64,000 nt of DNA from Auricularia sp. M13 (GCA_037042915.1 CM073193.1:8742001-8806000), one strand, 5' to 3'. Shown: positions 25,601 through 36,427, counted from the first letter of the stretch. Notes: generated by a model from the letters alone, not told the origin. Program-made: numbers and translations.

Positions 25601-26498
25601 GCCACAGCGCGATACTCAAATCTCACTTCTCATAGACCCGCCACTACATCGGCAAATACCCCGTCCCGCTGATCAACGCGCCAGTCTCAGTACACTTCAG
25701 CCAGACCCGCGTCACCGTCGCCGCGGGCGCGTCGGCGACGGTCACCGCGACCCTCTCCCCGCCAAAGCACGTCGACGCCAAGACGATGCCCATCGTCTCC
25801 GGCTGGATCCGCATTGCGGGTTCGCTGGGCGACCGGCTGCAGGTTTCGTACCTCGGAATGGCAGGGTCGATGTATGTCGCCGAGACGATCAGCACCAAGA
25901 CGACCGACCACCTGTACCCCTACCTCAACCTGCCCGCCATCGCGCTCCCCGAGCTACGTCCAGACAACCACTACCAACCGCAGATTGGCGCTCGCAACTA
26001 TACGCGGGAGTCGAGTGTAAACATGTGGTTCGGATTCCTGTACGTCCGCGCGCGCCCCTTCCTCTGTCCCCGCACCACGGCCGCTGGCTAACACACGACA
26101 GCTTGGCGCAGAATACCGACAGGTTCGTCGTGGACCTCATCGACGCGAAGACCGAGGTGCACGCGACGATCCCGGTGCAGCACGACCACGAGAACGAGAA
26201 GCGCGCGCTCTGGCCGTGGCAGCCCGGCATGCTGGTCGACAAGACGGGCAGGTCCTTCGACGACGTGCCGATCGTCACGCGCGTCGCGCAGGGTGTGCAC
26301 AAGATGCACCTCTTCGTCCCCGGCGCCCAGGACGACTACTCCGTCGGGCTCCCCCTGCAGCTCAATGACGGCACGCCGCTGCCATACGGGCAGTACAAGT
26401 TCCTCCTGCGCGCGCTCCGGCCGTTCGGGGACCCCACGCTCGAGAGCGACTACGACGTCTACGTCAGCGAGACTGTCGGTTTCGTCGAGTCGCTCTGA
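22648..26498 (+). pseudogene. Subtilisin-like serine protease (S8), probably damaged
   Basis: A multi-exon gene for a large secreted subtilase. In order: a hydrophobic leader (AVLFAAIAVLG), an I9-type prodomain (VVVPGRYIVEL), the catalytic Asp in GILDTGVDYNHPS, His in GHGTHVAGI, the oxyanion Asn in SAGNDGTFGP, Ser in SGTSMAAPF, and a long C-terminal region ending VGFVESL. One exon (23074-23082) is only 9 nt. Two places do not read cleanly. The ATG at 22648 is out of frame with the leader: after ATG CGA one extra A is needed to explain the shift, or else an unseen upstream exon supplies the start. Near 24,728-24,765 there is an in-frame TAG and then a one-base frame change before IALLRNHDDGVF. 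A 45-nt intron could remove the TAG but not the frame change. It is a recent pseudogene or has sequence errors. Confidence 0.7.
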
Positions 26499-26526
26499 AT
26501 GCGAGGTCCGAAATGGGCACCTGCCG

Positions 26527-27052
26527 TAGGGTGCTGTTAAAAACTCCCCGGGAGTTTTTAACATGTTTTTAACAAAACCTGTTATTAACATGGTGTTAAA
26601 AACATTGTTAATAACAAACTTACATAATATAACAAAGGAAGCTCAGAAAGTCAGTAATGACCCAATTATGATCCTTTGTAAGTGTTCTTATCAACTATTA
26701 CTGCACGAAGGAGATGCCACAAGCTGTTGTGGTGTTCACACCTCATGTTGATGGTTTTGGGAGCCTTGGCCAAGCCTCAGAGCAGTGCTTAGTCGTCATA
26801 CACTCACAGCTGAGAGCGTTGGCCTAGGTCTCCATACCTTCTGAGATTACAAAACACAAGCTTGAGTTCATGTTGGGGCACTCAGGCTCATACAAAAGTA
26901 GATTTATGTCCCTGCAATATGCCAGGGCCTCAGCAATTGATGTGTTCAAATTTGTTTTTAACAAGGCCCTCCTGGGGTCCTCTGTTATTAACATGTTAAT
27001 AACACTTTGTTAATAACATTGTTATTAACAAATAGTTTTCAACAGCACCCTA
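26527..27052. mobile_element. hAT-type MITE, 526 bp
   Basis: The ends are inverted repeats, TAGGGTGCTGTTAAAAAC on the left and the near-perfect complement on the right, fitting the YARNG start of hAT elements. An exact 8-bp target duplication ACCTGCCG flanks it (26519-26526 and 27053-27060). The interior is AT-rich with many GTTATTAAC/GTTAAAAAC palindromes. No coding capacity was found. It lies 20 nt downstream of the subtilase stop codon. Confidence 0.85.
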
Positions 27053-27060
27053 ACCTGCCG

Positions 27061-27474
27061 GATACCCCGACCTAGACGTGTCACATTCCATACTCTCGTC
27101 TCAGTTCGTTTCACTATCTTCCCTCGTTCTATATGCTGTTCGTTTCTGTCACCTAATAACACAGTCTTTTCTCTCACCTAATAGCACTGTCTCTTCATAC
27201 AGCATCATCATAGCCTTGCGATTCACCCTGAGGACGCCAGAGTAACTTGTTTCTTGGAGCCGTGGCCAGTGACCGCGCAGCGCCTTTTGCCATATCAATC
27301 GCGAAAAGCCCGCAGATATGTCTTCACTAACTCTCCTTGGCATTGGCAATGAGAGGACGTTTTCTTCTGCGTGGCGGCACTCCCTGCAGCATCCTATTCC
27401 CTGACATGTCCAATCTGAGTCGATGACGTTGGAATTCTGCACGAGTCCGACGCAACCTCAATATCAACGAATAC
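27061..27474. other. Spacer between two non-autonomous elements
   Basis: No gene or motif is recognised. One open frame of 97 codons on the minus strand has no family features. Confidence 0.4.
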
Positions 27475-28613
27475 TAGGGGGTGTCACAGCGGTCGAAACG
27501 AGTCGAAACGCGTCGAAACGCGAGTCGGAACGGGCAATCGAAACGGTCGAAACGTTTCGACCGTTTCGACCGTTTCGACCCACAGCGGGGGATCTCGGTT
27601 TTTCCGAACGGTCCGCGAAAGGACAACTTTTGCGTACTGGTAAAACCTTGTTGGAATATTCAGTCACTTGCCAGGTGCCATGAAATATTAACTGTTACTT
27701 CTCTGAACATTCTGGTTATCCCTAAAGCATTAGATTGAGGACTTTTTCCTGATGCAAAAGTGTGCCTTCTTTGGATTCCGTACCAATGAAACTTTTGCGG
27801 TTCGGAAAAGTCGATCTGTTGCCGGTGACGGTGATATCGGACATTCTCCGGGCCGCAAAATCCGGCGGGGAAATCGGCATTCCCTTCAGTCCATAAAACT
27901 CAGTCAGGGATGGGAAAATGCAGAATAAATAGTTGAATTCTAAAATTGCCCGCCTGCATTTTGAATTTTCCCAACACAGGCGGAGTTTTACGGATTGAGG
28001 GGAATCTCAATTTCTCCACCGGATTTTGCGGCCCGGAAAATGTCCGATATCACCGTCACCGGCAACAGATCGACTTTTCCGAACCGCAAAAGTTTCATTG
28101 GTACGGAATCCAAAGAAGGCACACTTTTGCATCAGGAAAAAGTCCTCAATCTAATGCTTTAGGGATAACCAGAATGTTCAGAGAAGTAACAGTTAATATT
28201 TCATGGCACCTGGCAAGTGACTGAATATTCCAACAAGGTTTTACCAGTACGCAAAAGTTGTCCTTTCGCGGACCGTTCGGAAAAACCGAGATCCCCCGCT
28301 GTGACCGTTTCGAGTTTCGACTCCGGGAGTCGGAACGCTCGAAACGATCCGTCGAAACTGCTCCGCTGCAACGCCTTTCCCTTCACCGAAAACCAGTCCC
28401 TTTGCTTCTCTCACTTTAAAGTACGATTACATGCTGTCAAGGACCTCCATGAACTGTCCCTGCTTGAAGAAAGTATGTTTCTGAAGTTCGGATTTGTGCG
28501 TTTCGGCTCGCAGTTTCGGGGCAGTCACTGTTGATTCTCGAAACGTTTCGACCGGCACGATGAGTTTCGACTTGCAGTTTCTGGCATCGTTTCTACAGCT
28601 GTGACACCCCCTA
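27475..28613. mobile_element. Fold-back element with long palindrome
   Basis: The outer ends are 16-bp perfect inverted repeats, TAGGGGGTGTCACAGC at 27475-27490 and its complement at 28598-28613. Inside, about 27583-27890 and 27996-28303 are near-perfect inverted copies centred near 27943, so the middle could form a hairpin with a stem of roughly 300 bp. Both flanks carry repeated TCGAAACG words, including the palindrome TCGAAACGTTTCGA. The right flank is about 200 bp longer than the left. No matching 8-bp target duplication is visible, but a TA lies at each end. It has no transposase and is probably a non-autonomous DNA element. Confidence 0.75.
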
Positions 28614-28727
28614 CTATACGACGCAGTGACGCCGCGTTTTCAAGGCCTATAGGGCAGTTCGCGAGTTCACGCGCAGAAAGAAACTCTATGTTATATAAGT
28701 GTTCACCCGTCTCCCTCCCTCCATGCT

Positions 28728-30622
28728 TTACAGATACGGCGGGCCCAGCGCTAAAACAAGCAGGCCATTCATCAGTCAGCATCCAGTCACAAAGTAGGCA
28801 AGAAGGAAGAGGAAGAAGGAAGAACGGAGAACAAAAGGGCTCACCCTTGCGGAAGACATCGAGCGTGAACTCGACGACGAGCAGCAACACGCCACCGCCG
28901 GGCGCGAGCCGGAGCACCTTGGGCACGAAGCCCTTGTAGAGCGCGCGGGGGCCCTCTTCGCGGAAGATCGTGGCGAGCCTGCGGCGGGGCGTATTAGCGT
29001 AGGAGCGAGCGAATAGGCGCGAGGATAGGGAGAGTGAGAAGTCATGATCAGAAGCGGAATGGCAGACGAGCGAGTACGAAGGAGCAAGCGTCCGATCGGC
29101 GGGGAAGTAGGAGGCTGCTGCGGCTGAAGAGCGCGCGCGAGAGGAGAGACATATAAACGACAGGGGGAAAGAAGCGCGATTAACGAGGGATAATTGGAAG
29201 GATCGGGGTGCGAAGTAGGGGCGAGGCGGAAAAGCAAGGAACAAAACGAAACTAAACATACGCGGGGTACGTCCAGTTGTACTTGGGCACCTGGCCGGGG
29301 AGCGGCTTCGGCGCGCCCTGGATGCGTGATTTTACGACCTGCGCGATGTTGTGAGCCCCACTCATTTCCCGCTGAGAAAGCGAAAGTGCGAACGCACGTC
29401 AAATCTGAGAAATGTAGAACATCAGAATTCAGAGGACAAAGCGATGGGAGGCAGAACGCACGGCGTGTTGATGACGGTGCCAATGAACCCGCCGACGGAG
29501 CCCGAGAGGAAGTTGTTGGCGAACTCGCCCTGCGGGGTCTACACACGCTCAGCAAAACGTTTTACAGTAGAGGACGGCGAAGGCTAGGGCGACGTACTTG
29601 CGCCTTGGGGAGCAGCGCGCGGATCTGGAAGATGGAGCCGAAGTAGCCGCCGTTCCACCAGAAATGTCTTTATACAGCAGTTCGACGCATTCAGATAATG
29701 CGGGGAGGGAAGACGATATGGACAGACCTCCAGAAGGTGCTCTCCATGCCGGCATAAAGCCCCAGCACGCCGCCCTCGCGGACGATGTGGCGAACGACGT
29801 CGAGCGGGCCCTTGTAGGTGCTGTTCTTGTCCTGCAGCCGGATCTTGACGAGCTCGAAGGGCACGACGACGAAGCTCTCCGTCGCGCCCGCCGAGCAGCC
29901 CGTCGCAATCGAGATCCCCTGCGACATCTTGTCCGTCCCCGCCAGCCCGCGGTACGTCTTGCCCCAGAAATCGTTCGCCGCGCTGCGAGAGTTGAATTTT
30001 AGATTTGGATAGAGATTTAGGACGCAAAGGCGCATGTCGGCGAGCGTACAACTTGACGGCCCGTTTGGGCGCCTCGAGCAACAGTGGTGCGGCGAGACCT
30101 GGCAGCATATGCAGAACGGTTAAGTCCTGTGGATCGTGGATCGTATCGCGCAATGGCGTGAGCGTACCGCGGTACAGACGCCCAAAACTGAGCGCGGTGT
30201 CAGCACCACAGGCCAGACATCGAGCAGAAACACTGAGCGCACCCCTCCTCAGCTATGATGCCCTTGAAGCTGCCCACGAGTCCGACGTTGGACGCGCCGA
30301 CTTGGAGCTGCATCCGTGTCTTAACCTGCAAACCAAATCCGAAAACAAGGCTGAGCACTAGGATCATTCACAGCGAAGCACACGTACGACATCTGAGCAC
30401 CATGATTGCGCGTCAGCTCTCAGCAGTCGCCTGGGTTGCGTGAGCGGTGCGCACCGAGCGGGTAGAAGGTCAAGATTTCCGAGACGCCGGCGATGGCGCC
30501 CGCGACGAAGCTCGCAGCAAACGGCAGCGCTGTCCACAGCGGCGACGGTCAGTCAGCAGCGCGTAGTACGGCGCGGTCGGCGTACGCTTGCGCTCGTGCT
30601 TCACAGCAGCAGGCTGGGCCAT
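28728..30622 (-). CDS. ODC1: Mitochondrial 2-oxodicarboxylate carrier (SLC25 family)
   Basis: Exchanges 2-oxoglutarate, 2-oxoadipate and related dicarboxylates across the mitochondrial inner membrane. Thirteen exons: 30622-30585, 30529-30455, 30392-30388, 30325-30243, 30187-30168, 30098-30050, 29982-29728, 29667-29598, 29538-29462, 29404-29398, 29338-29262, 28978-28845 and 28750-28728. They give about 303 residues, the normal size. The three Solcar motifs are YPLDVVKTR, VPFELVKIR and TPFDVVKSR; ESFVVVPFELVKIRLQD is diagnostic of Odc1/Odc2. Exons 3 and 10 are 5 and 7 nt long, and each supplies the Asp of a PxD motif. Exon 1 has one A more than frame allows (GTGAAAGC, where the two decayed copies have GTGAAGC), so the start as given does not join exon 2 in frame. 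This may be a sequence error or recent damage. It is transcribed divergently from ATP23. Confidence 0.88.
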
Positions 30623-30688
30623 CGGACCGAAAGAAGAAGAAATTATTGCGAATTCAGGGGCCGCTCGTTACTTTTGCTTATTCCCGTC
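30623..30688. promoter_or_regulatory. 66-bp divergent promoter between carrier gene and ATP23
   Basis: Only 66 bp separate the carrier ATG (30622, minus) from the ATP23 ATG (30689, plus). Both genes serve mitochondria, so shared control is likely. The arrangement is retained in both decayed copies (41.56-41.60 kb and 53.66-53.71 kb). No specific factor site is named. Confidence 0.5.
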
Positions 30689-31483
30689 ATGTCCTCGCCG
30701 CCGCCAACGACGACGACGACGCCCGACGCGGCCTTCACGCGCTGGCGCCAATACATGGGCACGATCCTAGCGAACGCGCCCGCCGAAGACGCGCCGCCGT
30801 CGGCCGAGACGTTGCGCGCGCAGAACGCGCGCTGCGAGCGCTGGAAAAAGGACCTGATGCATTCCTCGCCGCTCGTCGTATTCCTGCGCAAGCATCTAGC
30901 GCTCACGGGCTGCGCTGTCTCCAACCCGCATATTCTGTGCGCTCCCTGCGACGCCGCGCGCGCTGGAGGATTTGGCCCGCCAACGGGCACTATATTACTT
31001 TGCCAAAACCGATTCATGAGCAAAAAGCATATGGAGGATACCTTGGCGCATGAACTGATTCATATGTTCGACCATTGTCGGTTTAAGATGGATTGGTACA
31101 ATTTGCGGCATGTCGCTTGCTCTGAGGTCAGTCCACAACTCGCCCGGCAGCGCTGCCCGTATTCTCATGAAGTTTTCCCCGTAGATTCGCGCGGCGAGTT
31201 TGAGCGGCGACTGTAGATTCGGACGCGAAATGGATCGCGGAAACTTCAGGATAACAAAACAGCATCAGGCGAGTCTTTATCTGAAAGTTAATCCTTTGCT
31301 CACGTCGAAAAGGCCTGCGTAAGACGACGAGCGCTGCTCTCGCTCAAAGGCCACCCAAACTGCCCGGACGACGCTACGGCGGAGCGCGCCCTAAACGAGG
31401 TCTGGGAGTCGTGTTTTGCCGACACGCGCCCGTTCGACCAGGTTCGCATAGGCCGTCGTCGCCCTCGTCTTTTCTCCTTCTAA
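30689..31483 (+). CDS. ATP23: Mitochondrial inner membrane protease / ATP synthase assembly factor Atp23
   Basis: Three exons: 30689-31126, 31185-31268 and 31313-31483. The second intron starts with GC instead of GT. Atp23 is a zinc metalloprotease of the intermembrane space that processes ATP synthase subunit 6 and helps assemble Fo. The HExxH motif is seen in LAHELIHMFDHCRF, followed by the family blocks ASLSGDCRFGRE, GNFRITKQHQACVRRRA and NEVWESCFADTRPFDQ. Cysteines in CAVSNPHILCAPCDAA suit the disulfide-rich fold. Length is about 217-230 residues depending on whether a last intron ends at 31490 and gives TGA at once. It is the only intact copy of three in the window. Confidence 0.92.
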
Positions 31484-32039
31484 CACCCAGTGAAACCTAG
31501 ATCTATTGAAATTATTACTGTATAATCATTACTCTTTTATAAAGGGAGAACTGAGCACAACTCGCGTCTTGTTTGCAAATGGACGACGCGTGTCGCCGAA
31601 ATGGGCGTGTCCTCCGAACACTCTTGGCCAGACACTGGATTGTACAAAGTGGCGCGCAGCTACAGACTACACTGGCAGGTCGACAATCCGCTTTCCGAAT
31701 AGAGATGGCCGCCAAGTCAGGTATTATCTTATAAGTATCCTCGTGGCTACGGGTGGCCAAGACCGTCGTCGGCTTCCTGAGTCGGTGACAGCATAACGTT
31801 TCTCGGGCTTACACACCGCGACGATCGCGACATACAAATCACTGTCAATGTGAAACCGCGTCCGGCGATGCGTGCAGTATATTACCTGCCACGCTTCTGG
31901 TCCACCTGTGCATGGAATCCGGGCGCGCGGACGCTTGATTGGGGGATTTAACAACATCCAATTCTACATTCAAGATTGCAGACCGACACAATTGAGCAAA
32001 ATGAGACGGCACTACATGGGTACAGGCGCGATGATCTCT
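31484..32039. other. 3' flank shared by the repeated units
   Basis: Spacer between the convergent ATP23 and DUF2235-WD40 genes. It is recognisably repeated at about 47.3-47.8 kb and 54.5-55.1 kb, for example by the ATTATTACTRTAYAATCATT words after the ATP23 end and a conserved TTGATTGGGGGATTTAACAA in units 1 and 3. No gene is seen. Confidence 0.55.
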
Positions 32040-35000
32040 TCACGTCGCGTCCGTGGATGATACAGGAATGCGGTCCCAAATGCGTACAGTTCCGTCCCAC
32101 GAGCCCGACGCTATTCGCGTACCGTCTGGAGAAAACGCGACCGAATAGACACTGTAGGTGTGTCCCTTGAGCACGCTGACCGCCTCTCCGCTGACTGCAT
32201 CCCATATGCGCACTGTGTTGTCCCATGAAGCTGAGGCAATGTGCCGTCCGCTGGGTGAGAATGCGACGGACGCCACCCAATGGGAATGCCCGGCCAGCGT
32301 GTACATCAGCTGGCGAGTGTTTGAGTTCCAGACTCGGATCGTTGCGTCGTCACTGCCAGAAGCAATGGAGACGCCGTCCGGGGAGAATGCAACTGAAAGC
32401 ACGTAGCCCGTGTGTCCCGTCAGAGGGTCACCGAGAGGTTGAAATGTCCTCGCGTCCCATAATCGCACGGTGCAGTCGACTGAGCCGGATGCAATGCGTG
32501 CACCGTCCCGAGAGAATGCGACCGACCGTACAAGACCATCATGTCCTTCCATTGCGTTTCCGACCTGCTGTCCCGTTGCAGCGTCCCACGTGCGGAAAGC
32601 TCCGTCAGCAGAGTAAGAAACAATCCTCAGTCCATCGGGCGAGAACGCAACTGAGAGAACCATGTCCATGCCGTCTGCTCGTATGACGAGACCTCTGACG
32701 AGTTTTCCGGCGTCATACTTCCAAGTGTGGATGGTACCGTCATTAGAGCCAGATGCGACGAGACTGCCGTCCGGTGAGACAGCAACACGGTAGATCAAGT
32801 CGGTGTGCCCCGTCAACGGGTCACCGACGGCTTCTCCGGTATCGATATTCCAAATGCGAAGAGTGCGATCCCAAGAGCCGGACACGACGAGCTGCGGAGT
32901 CAGAAAAGCGACCGAGCTGACAAGTCCGGTGTGGCCCCGAAGTGGGAAGGGATACGTCCCTGTGTGTATGTGAGTTCATAGCTCGTGGTACGCACGTCTG
33001 GCTCACAGTACGTGTCCTGGTCACTAGTTCCGAATACCTCGCTCAGGCGCCGAGTTACATCCACTTCGTTTGAGTTGCGGCACACAAGGGCATTCTCAAG
33101 TCGACGTAGGTCCTCAGGTTCCGGATAGCTAGGAACTGATCTCGCTAATGCAAGCCAAATATCTCGCTCCAGGTCTAGAAGCGACTGAAGGCCGGGTTCT
33201 GTTTCTAATGTTAAGGCTGCGTGCAGTTCAATCACGACATTCGCCCGCACCTGATTCCTGCAGAATCTGTAACTGCTGAAGCCAGTCATTCCTGGATGGT
33301 TGGTCTCGTGGGACCGAGAGCAGCGCTTGCGCATCGGTATATGCATCCTTTTCGATTTTGATCTCGAAGCCAATTTCGGTTTGAAGATCATCAATCGTCG
33401 TTCCAGTTTCCTTCAAGTATGTTTCGTGGATGAGCTGATTGGGTCGTACAACGCGTTCGGAGTATCGATGAGGCCGCCTGCATATACAATTGAGGGCTTG
33501 AACATTCCGGATGCGGACTACAGTACTTACCAAAGCGTCAGAGATTTCTTGTCGGCGTACGTTAGTCTCTTGACCGGCAGCCACTCCATGGGTTTATAAT
33601 ACCACGCCATCGAGTCTGTTACCAAGGTCTGCTCTTCCCATTGTCGTGGACCGGGCTTTATCCTTAGCCCAGCAAGCCCAGCCTCAAACGACATCCATCG
33701 CAGCGCAGGGCCGAATTTGTCGAGTTCAGTATTCACCGTGCTTCCTCCGCCACTGTCCATCAGGCACGTTCAGAGACTCGGGAATATGAGGAAAGATACA
33801 AGGGAACTCACATATCCGAGTGAGATCCAATGAACCAAACCTCCTTAGTATGCGGAGGCATGTTATTGTGGCTATTTGCGGCTTTTTCGTCTGGTCCGTT
33901 ACCACCGTTGGCGTATTCTGGCAGGAATTTGACACGATATTCGTGCATAGCAAGCGCGTGACGGAAGAAGCAGACAGTGCCCATGCCGTCCGTTGTACCG
34001 GGCAAAGTACTGCCACGAATCAAGCGAACGGACGAGACTGTGTCCCTGTATGCGGTCAACAAAAGCCAGAATATCCGTACTCTAACTGAAGGAACCATGC
34101 GCCGAGGAAATGCGCCTTGACATCTCTGGAGAAAGTTGCCTTGAAGCGCTCTTGCATTGTGATCTCAGGCGAATCAGTATTAGGCGAGGTTCCTCCAGCT
34201 TGTGCCTGCGCCTGCGGGAGACGGAATTTGCGAGCAGGTGCCCCCAGGCCAGGGCTCGGGACAAGACTGATGCACTGAGAAAGCTTCGCACGAACCGGCG
34301 CCAGGATCTGAACGCCCGCGGTGGCAGAGCGAACTTTGGATACAGCACTGCGAAGGCCCTTGGACACGCGGGCGCTGCCCGCTGACATCGTATTGAAAGC
34401 ACCACGTAGCGATGGCAGACATCTCGATGTCGACTCGCGGATATCTGCCAGTGATTCGGTCGAAGGATTTGTCGTGACTGACGGCGTGCTTTCGCGGAGT
34501 TGTGACAAGGCGTTGACAGCCGGGGCGAGAAGCTGCGGCCGCCGGTCCCGGTCGGACGCAGCGTACAACTCGAATGCGCTACGTCGTTGAGCATTGCAGT
34601 TAATTGAAAAAGGGTGGAGCTCACAAGGGGATCTGGTCGCGATTGCCCTTGTGCAGAAGTCCAACCTGTAGTCCGGGTGAGTTCGACGCATATGACGTGC
34701 GAATGAACAAGACGAACGATGTCAAGCATAGCCGCGAGAGCTCGAACTTGATAAGCCCCGCGCGAAAACCCTTTGACGTCTTCAGTAGGATACTCAGTAG
34801 ACCGCGGAGCAAACCAACCAAATAAAAAGATACGGTCTCCCTCCTCGTAGTTGTCTACAAGCCAAGCATACGCGCTGATGATAATCTTCTCCAATCGACT
34901 AGGAGGGGTCAGGAGCAATTAATGGGTGGCTGGCGACGTACAGGGCAAACATGAGGTCGAGCATGTTCATAAAGACCTGCTTGCGATAGCTCCAGGATTT

Positions 35001-35499
35001 CCAGGACGGCTCGGCATATGTGCCGATGCCGCTGTTGTAGAACGTGAGTTGATTCTCGTCTTTGATCAGACGGCTGTAAAGCTCGACGACATTGGTATTC
35101 TGGGAAAGTAACTCAGCGCGATCCAAGTTATACTGAACATCATTGACGGACCTTCTTGCTAAACTGGTTCGACGTGCCGTCGATGCAGACCACGAGGTTA
35201 CGAGATCGACGGCCACCACCCTTGCACGTTGGACATTTCCTGGGGTCAGAAGCTGCCTCCATGGTTTTCCGCTCGCCCGAACGACCTCGTAGTGTTGCAG
35301 CCGGTGTTGCAGCCGGTGTTGCAATAGCGATGGGCGGCGCCGGAGCAGCGGTCGGGACGGACGGAACAGCGCGTGCAGATGCTGCAATAAGTTGCGCAGA
35401 CCGCGAGAATGCGGGCTCAGTCGACGTGGGCGGAGGCGCGGATGGCATGGGATCCGCTCGGGGGCCATCCTCCGGCAGAGGTGAAGCAGGACGGGACAT
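32040..35499 (-). CDS. DUF2235 hydrolase - WD40 fusion protein, paralog U1
   Basis: One multi-exon gene of roughly 950-1000 residues. The ATG at 35499 starts a Pro/Ala-rich leader, then a CPTCKGGG knuckle just before RNLVVCIDGTSNQFSKK, the DUF2235 start. Further DUF2235 marks are ELYSRLIKDENQLTFYNSG, the nucleophile elbow GFSRGAYQVRALAAM, DVKAHFLGAWDTVSSV, RVKFLPEYANGG, VWFIGSHSDMGGG and PALRWMSFEAGLAGLR. A linker with PHRYSERVVRPNQLIHET follows. An intron with donor GTGAGC joins it to seven WD40 blades (32940-32043) ending VRIWDRIPVSSTDAT. DUF2235 contains alpha/beta hydrolases, among them bacterial Tle1 phospholipases, so lipid hydrolysis is a likely activity. The WD40 part would be the sensor. 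No NACHT domain is present. It is convergent with ATP23. Confidence 0.85.
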
Positions 35500-36427
35500 G
35501 GACAAGGGGGAGAGAGAGACAGCAAACACCTCGCCAAACAGTTGGCTTGCTGCATCCTGAAGGCCGCGCGGCGTGCGCAACTACACGCGCAATTACCAAA
35601 CCAGTTCGGGCGCAACCCTTTCTTTCCGGACGGTTGTAGTACGGCGAATGCTCATTATGGATCGGAAAACCCAGCGGAGCTAAGGCAAGCTCAGAACCTG
35701 GTTGATGAAATTCCTCAGGAGTGGCACTAGTGTAGCATTTATTGTATCACGACGAGCGCTGACGGCTAGATCCTTCCCGTTGGGCTGGTTGTAATTGGAG
35801 GATAAGCTAGAACAGCATGCACGCGCGCAGGAGCTCGAACCCGGGAGATGGCCATGGGGTGTGGTATGTTGACCTCATGGCAGAAGTACGTACGCCGGCT
35901 GACTACCACGGTCGCGCGGTGGTCCCGTGCTGCGTCAGACGCGAACCAGAACGAGGAGTAATGTACGAGGTTAGCGACTGCAGACTAGTGCTGATGGAAA
36001 ACGTGCAGCCCATGACCACAGATCTCCCTGAGGCGCTGTAGCCGCCGCCCAGGAAGTCACCTGGGCACGCACCAAATACTGAACAAGAGCGTGCCTCGCC
36101 CTGCAGCACCAACGGGCGCTAGTCAATATTCGTACAATAGACGCTGTCGGCGGGTGTCAGGATCGTATGCCACGACCGCTGCACGACAGATGAAGGTTTT
36201 ATGGGCGCAATGTGAGCTCTGCGACCAGGATTTGTGACACGACGGTGACGGTTGGCAGAGCGACATGTGGCATGAGTTCAATCCTGGAAAGCGCGGCAGC
36301 GGCGGCCGTCAAACGACGCGATTCAAGGTCCGATCGCGGACCGTACAGTAGTCCCCCGCGCACGCGTCAAAACCGTTCGCGCTCTTGCCAGATTAAAGCG
36401 TTCCTTGGCGATGGACCCCGACCACCC
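35500..36427. other. Spacer between unit 1 and the inverted gene copy
   Basis: 5' flank of the U1 gene and unassigned DNA. No gene or RNA is recognised. A GCTCGAACCCGGGA string near 35830 resembles a tRNA B box, but no cloverleaf fits around it. Confidence 0.45.

Larger units (their letters stand above)
29838..35600. repeat. Tandem block, unit 1
   Basis: Reference unit of a roughly 5.7 kb block: 5' half of the carrier gene, divergent promoter, ATP23, spacer, DUF2235-WD40 gene. It is repeated in the same orientation at about 40868-51240 (enlarged by a hAT insertion) and 52919-58430. Introns are retained in the copies, so this is DNA-level duplication, not retroposition. The left edge is placed where unit 3 starts to match carrier exon 7. 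Confidence 0.7.

Noticed and set aside
27475-28613. Fold-back element as a hAT MITE
   Set aside because: The TAGGG end fits, but no 8-bp target duplication is visible, so the superfamily was left open.
32040-35499. Classical NLR (effector-NACHT-WD40)
   Set aside because: No Walker A or NACHT-like segment is found between the hydrolase and WD40 parts in any of the three paralogs.
35815-35860. GCTCGAACCCGGGA resembling a tRNA T arm
   Set aside because: No acceptor or anticodon stem can be folded around it.
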